From Candidatus Melainabacteria bacterium (GTDB taxonomy: Bacteria; Cyanobacteriota; Vampirovibrionia; Obscuribacterales; Obscuribacteraceae), in the NCBI GenBank assembly GCA_003153555.1, contig PLZS01000059.1, forward strand, positions 1 to 64,000: a stretch of DNA of 64,000 nt, given 5' to 3'. Of this stretch, positions 61,160-64,000 are shown piece by piece. The position numbers and the translations under genes were made by a program. The notes beneath the pieces are model-generated. The model made no database searches. It saw only the letters and a program-made list of their open reading frames with translations, and had not been told where the DNA came from. How positions within the stretch are numbered: position 1 is the first letter of the stretch; each line of letters starts with the position of its first letter.

Positions 61160-62656
61160 TTACTTGTATTCCTTAATGTTTCGGCCATAAGGTGTTGCGT
61201 CTTGCCGATACGATGACATTTTTTCTTTCATGGTGGCAAGTACCGAAGGAAAGTAGCGAGAGAGAAGCTCCTCCGGACTGCCAGGCCGAGGGATCCCTCC
61301 GTAAAGACAAGCAAATAATTGCGCGAATAGTTCTTCTTTTCCGCCATCGCCGGGTTGAAGAAAATAGCGCAACTTCTCTTGCACCACCATATCTTGAATG
61401 GCAGCCGAATCTGCCGTATAGGCGACCATAAATTTCTGGCTGTGCGAAAATTGTTTGTAGCTCTCCTTATCTTCATCAGTGGTCGACCGCGCACTATTGC
61501 CCAGAAAATAATCGAACGCGTGTCCGAATTCGTGCGCCACTGTGTCATCAAGCTTAGGACAAACAATTTCCTTTCCAGCGTTGATGCTGACTGCCTTTTC
61601 TCCCACCACAATCCACTTGTGCTTGCTACTGAAAGTACCATTGACGTTGTGCCATGTGGACAATTGTGTCCAACCACGCGGATGGTCATTGCCTATTTCG
61701 GGTAACGCATCGACGAGGTGCGGAGCAATCATCACCCTATAACCAGCGTCCTCGAGGCGATCTATAAAAAGTTGCGGGATGGTTCGCACCCCTTGTTTAA
61801 TTATCGCTATCGATGACTCTGATACACAGGTTCTGTCATCGTTGTAAAAGATGACAAAATCTCTGAGTGGATCATGCTTCTTTGCGGCTGTGGCTTCGAT
61901 CGCTGCAGTCTGCTGAATGCGCTGACGATCAATTTGGTAGTTGTTTTCTTTAAGTCTGGCTGCGAATTGCTCGCAGTGTGCAGAACGTGGAAATCGCTTC
62001 AGAAATTCTTTGGTCGCCGAAACCGTCTCCACTGCGCCACCCGAGTAATCTAAATTAGTGACAACATCTGCCCACAGATCTTCATCGTTTGGATGCAGGG
62101 TTAGCGCATTTTGGTAAGTGCTGTAGGTTAGATGCGGCTGTTTGTCCATCGCATAGAGCCAACCCAACGTTTTGAAGACGAAATAATTTTCCTCTTTGAG
62201 CGCACCAGAACTTTGCAGATAGCGGCGGCAAAATTCAATGCCCCCTTTGTAATCCTTGAAGTCTCCATAAAGACTAGCAATATTGACTGCCAAATTCGGT
62301 GCAGACGGATCGATCTGGTACGCTCTTGAATAATGTTGAAACGATTCTTTCTTTCGTTCTTGCTTGTTCAATGCAAAAGCAAGCTGCGATTCAATATACC
62401 AATCAGACGGATCCAGGCTCTCTGCGCGCTGCAGACAGGTAACCGCCTCAGCCCATCTCTGTGTATGAATCAGAGCGGAGCCACTAGTTAGAAGTTGAGC
62501 GGCTTCTTTATTCGCGGTCGCTAAGCATGCAAGCGATTCTATTCCCCAAAGAAGTACGACCGCAGCTGCCACCACCACGCATTTATCGCGCTGAGTCAAT
62601 AAGCGGCGATTGCCGATGCTTTGTGAAAACGCGAACTGTCTGAGCATCTTTTCCAT
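61160..62656 (-). CDS. Membrane-anchored TPR protein with zinc metallopeptidase domain
   Basis: A 498-residue protein. A hydrophobic segment (VVVAAAVVLLWGIESLACLA) near residue 40 is a signal or anchor. Residues about 50-240 hold TPR units (WAEAVTCLQRAESLDPSDWY; KESFQHYSRAYQIDPSAPN). The C-terminal half carries VAHEFGHAFDYFLG, the HExxH zinc site (about residue 375), and EELFAQLFACLYGG as a likely third-ligand helix. Upstream is a beta region with GYRVMIAPHL and RGWTQLSTWHNVNGTFSSKH. The peptidase part resembles anthrax lethal-factor-like (ATLF) zincins. It may cleave surface or secreted proteins presented by the TPRs. Confidence 0.8.
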   Translation of the reverse strand: MEKMLRQFAFSQSIGNRRLLTQRDKCVVVAAAVVLLWGIESLACLATANKEAAQLLTSGSALIHTQRWAEAVTCLQRAESLDPSDWYIESQLAFALNKQERKKESFQHYSRAYQIDPSAPNLAVNIASLYGDFKDYKGGIEFCRRYLQSSGALKEENYFVFKTLGWLYAMDKQPHLTYSTYQNALTLHPNDEDLWADVVTNLDYSGGAVETVSATKEFLKRFPRSAHCEQFAARLKENNYQIDRQRIQQTAAIEATAAKKHDPLRDFVIFYNDDRTCVSESSIAIIKQGVRTIPQLFIDRLEDAGYRVMIAPHLVDALPEIGNDHPRGWTQLSTWHNVNGTFSSKHKWIVVGEKAVSINAGKEIVCPKLDDTVAHEFGHAFDYFLGNSARSTTDEDKESYKQFSHSQKFMVAYTADSAAIQDMVVQEKLRYFLQPGDGGKEELFAQLFACLYGGIPRPGSPEELLSRYFPSVLATMKEKMSSYRQDATPYGRNIKEYK

Positions 62657-62666
62657 CGTTGGTAGT

Positions 62667-63431
62667 TCACTTCTTAGTTTTCAAACGATATCGCTTTTGC
62701 TTTGTCGCCAGATAGCCGGGTTCTTGCAGTTGTTTCATTATTTGGAAGGTGCTGAAGCGGCAGGCATCAGAACAAAACCGTGCCTTTGCAGTTTTCAAAA
62801 AGAAATATTCGCATCGAAGTACGTCGTTTGCGCTGCTTTCGTTTTCTTGCAAAACTTCAATTTCCTTTCGCCACTGCGACTCGACAATGGGCGGATAAAC
62901 AGCTGCATCCGGGAGTGCCACATCGTCGCGATACAGTCCCCGACATCTGTCGACGCGAGGCATTTCTGCATCATCTGCATCAAGAGAGCTGCCGACGAAT
63001 GCTGCGAACTGCAAGACCAATGTCAATCGTAAGGCTTCGAGCGTGTTGTCGTCATGATTGCCAAATTTCAGCTTTTTGCCTGCATCCACATTCTGCTGGA
63101 TACAGGTTGGATCTATTCTGAATGCAGGCAACCGCGAACCGGTTGGCAGAGTTGAAACATCTAATGGATACAATCCTGGTCGACAAACTTTCAACTCGCG
63201 ATTGAGCCAAGCAAGATCTTCAGGAAGACCAAAATGAATGTTGCCCAAGTGCATTCGAATCCGTTTCAAAGTATCAGCGAAACGATCCTGCGCCGCTTGA
63301 CTTGGCTGCAGTTGTTGGCCAACTACACCGGTTAGCCAGCTCAAAAATTTGCTCTGGTCGCTCCAGCCAGTTTGTTCATTTAAGGCTTCAAACCAGTTGA
63401 CGGCCGCCTTTTCAACTTTTGTGTCCGACAT
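62667..63431 (-). CDS. CGNR-type zinc finger regulator-like protein
   Basis: A 254-residue soluble protein. The C-terminal 45 residues (RCEYFFLKTAKARFCSDACR, followed by a basic KQKRYRLKTKK end) match the CGNR/ABATE-type zinc finger: one Cys, a spacer, then C-x-x-x-C. Such proteins are predicted transcription regulators, often of stress or efflux genes. The N-terminal part is helical and may sense a ligand. It is divergent from a MATE efflux gene, and an 18-bp palindrome lies 32 bases upstream of this start. It begins 10 bases before the TPR-zincin gene on the same strand. Confidence 0.75.
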   Translation of the reverse strand: MSDTKVEKAAVNWFEALNEQTGWSDQSKFLSWLTGVVGQQLQPSQAAQDRFADTLKRIRMHLGNIHFGLPEDLAWLNRELKVCRPGLYPLDVSTLPTGSRLPAFRIDPTCIQQNVDAGKKLKFGNHDDNTLEALRLTLVLQFAAFVGSSLDADDAEMPRVDRCRGLYRDDVALPDAAVYPPIVESQWRKEIEVLQENESSANDVLRCEYFFLKTAKARFCSDACRFSTFQIMKQLQEPGYLATKQKRYRLKTKK

Positions 63432-63462
63432 TGACGAATTCCCATTGATTTAAACGATTCAT

Positions 63463-63497
63463 CGTGGTAACGTTACCACGTTCAACTGTTATACCAC
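63463..63497. promoter_or_regulatory. Probable operator: 18-bp perfect palindrome plus a half-site
   Basis: CGTGGTAACGTTACCACG (63463-63480) is a perfect palindrome, and a related GTTATACCAC half-site follows at 63488-63497. It lies in the 130-base divergent gap between the CGNR-type regulator and the MATE gene. Position and symmetry fit a site for a dimeric repressor, possibly autoregulation by the regulator. A further GTGCCCTG...CAGGGC hairpin at about 63512-63530 is a separate REP-like palindrome. Confidence 0.65.
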
Positions 63498-63561
63498 ATT
63501 TTTGCCCGAGGGTGCCCTGGTTCAGGGCTCCCACCCGTCCCTGCGTCATTTTGGAGAGAAC

Positions 63562-64000
63562 ATGGAAATAATCGGCAAACTCGAACAAAACGCAGCCGAT
63601 GTTGAGTTAGGGACTACCAATATTTGGAAAGCATTGCGCATGGCGTTGCCGCTTGTCGTAACGTCTTTCATCTTTTGCCTGATCGGCATTGTAGACATGG
63701 CGGTCGCGGGATGGCAAGGCGCCCCAGCTCAAGCCGCTGTTGGCGTTGCGGACCAGAGTATTTTTGCCACCATGCTCATTGGCACTGGATTGGCCGCAGC
63801 AACTGGATGCTTCGTATCTCAAGCAATGGGAGCCAATCAAATCGGCACAGCGCGGCGCTATGCCGTGGATGGATTGGTTCTGGCAGCGATTTTTGGCACA
63901 CTCTCGGCCAGTATCTGTTACTTTGCTGCAGATGCCGTGATGCAATTTTCTGGATGCACATCGTCCGTGCGCGAAACGGGGCTGCCCTATTTGAAAGTTT
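63562..64000 (+). CDS. MATE-family efflux transporter (partial, 3' truncated)
   Basis: The first 146 codons of a multidrug and toxin extrusion transporter run off the window edge. The ATG at 63562 follows GGAGAGAA. After a short polar N-terminus come typical MATE helices: ALRMALPLVVTSFIFCLIGI (helix 1, with VDMAVAGW after it) and IFATMLIGTGLAAATGCFVS with the QAMGANQIGTARRYAVDG loop. These proteins export cationic drugs or metabolites by Na+ or H+ antiport. It is divergent from the CGNR-type regulator and shares its operator-like palindrome. Confidence 0.88.
   Translation, partial: MEIIGKLEQNAADVELGTTNIWKALRMALPLVVTSFIFCLIGIVDMAVAGWQGAPAQAAVGVADQSIFATMLIGTGLAAATGCFVSQAMGANQIGTARRYAVDGLVLAAIFGTLSASICYFAADAVMQFSGCTSSVRETGLPYLKV

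Overview
The window is a compact bacterial chromosome segment of roughly 50% GC with about 58 protein genes and one tRNA gene. The gene mix suggests a large-genome, non-photosynthetic relative of the Cyanobacteria (Vampirovibrionia/Melainabacteria, perhaps Obscuribacterales). It has many signal-bearing TPR proteins, an SLH-domain protein with a Gln/Pro-rich middle, a Roadblock/LC7 protein, a DUF4388/PATAN-like protein beside two CpaB proteins, a UgtP/MGDG-synthase-like glycosyltransferase and an archaeal-type aspartyl-tRNA synthetase. This placement is an inference from gene families; no rRNA or ribosomal protein is present to test it.

Layout. 1-8.3 kb: the end of a histidine kinase, an exported arylsulfatase, a glycine-rich protein, a 413-bp element bounded by 41-bp inverted repeats, a threonine/serine dehydratase, tRNA-Gly(TCC), hisC and a small unknown gene. 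8.3-13.2 kb (minus strand): sialate O-acetylesterase, hppD and two TPR proteins, then a coupled zinc-ribbon/TusA pair. 13.3-19.8 kb (plus): a 5'-nucleotidase-like protein with a long N-terminal extension, a TPR protein, a 94-bp tandem repeat directly before an aspartase/fumarase-like gene with a degenerate signature loop, thymidine kinase and two small genes. 19.9-25.4 kb: thiolase, alanine dehydrogenase, the DUF4388-like protein and two tandem CpaB genes. 25.4-34 kb: dispersed palindromic repeats, a TIGR01777-type epimerase, two large TPR proteins and mutS. 34-44.6 kb: an exported protein, Roadblock/LC7, the SLH protein, uppS, a YqeG-type phosphatase, a TPR protein and a lipid-type glycosyltransferase with hydrolases.

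44.6-46.2 kb holds the most striking feature. A promoter-like sequence is followed by a 35-codon leader ORF containing four consecutive Asn codons and a fifth three codons later. Next come three mutually exclusive RNA pairings that end in a terminator, 15 nt before the archaeal-type aspartyl-tRNA synthetase start. This is the full architecture of ribosome-mediated attenuation. Asn rather than Asp codons suggest that the enzyme mainly supplies Asp-tRNA(Asn) for transamidation.

46.3-64 kb: a tyrosine-phosphatase-like protein, a thioredoxin-like protein, a three-gene MBOAT/SGNH/GT-C-like set for cell-surface polymer modification, a rhodanese with a Cys-rich tail, a GH31 glucosidase, a TerY-P-triad-like kinase with membrane segments, a dienoyl-CoA-reductase-like SDR, a TPR-zincin, and a CGNR-type regulator divergent from a MATE efflux gene with an 18-bp perfect palindrome between them.
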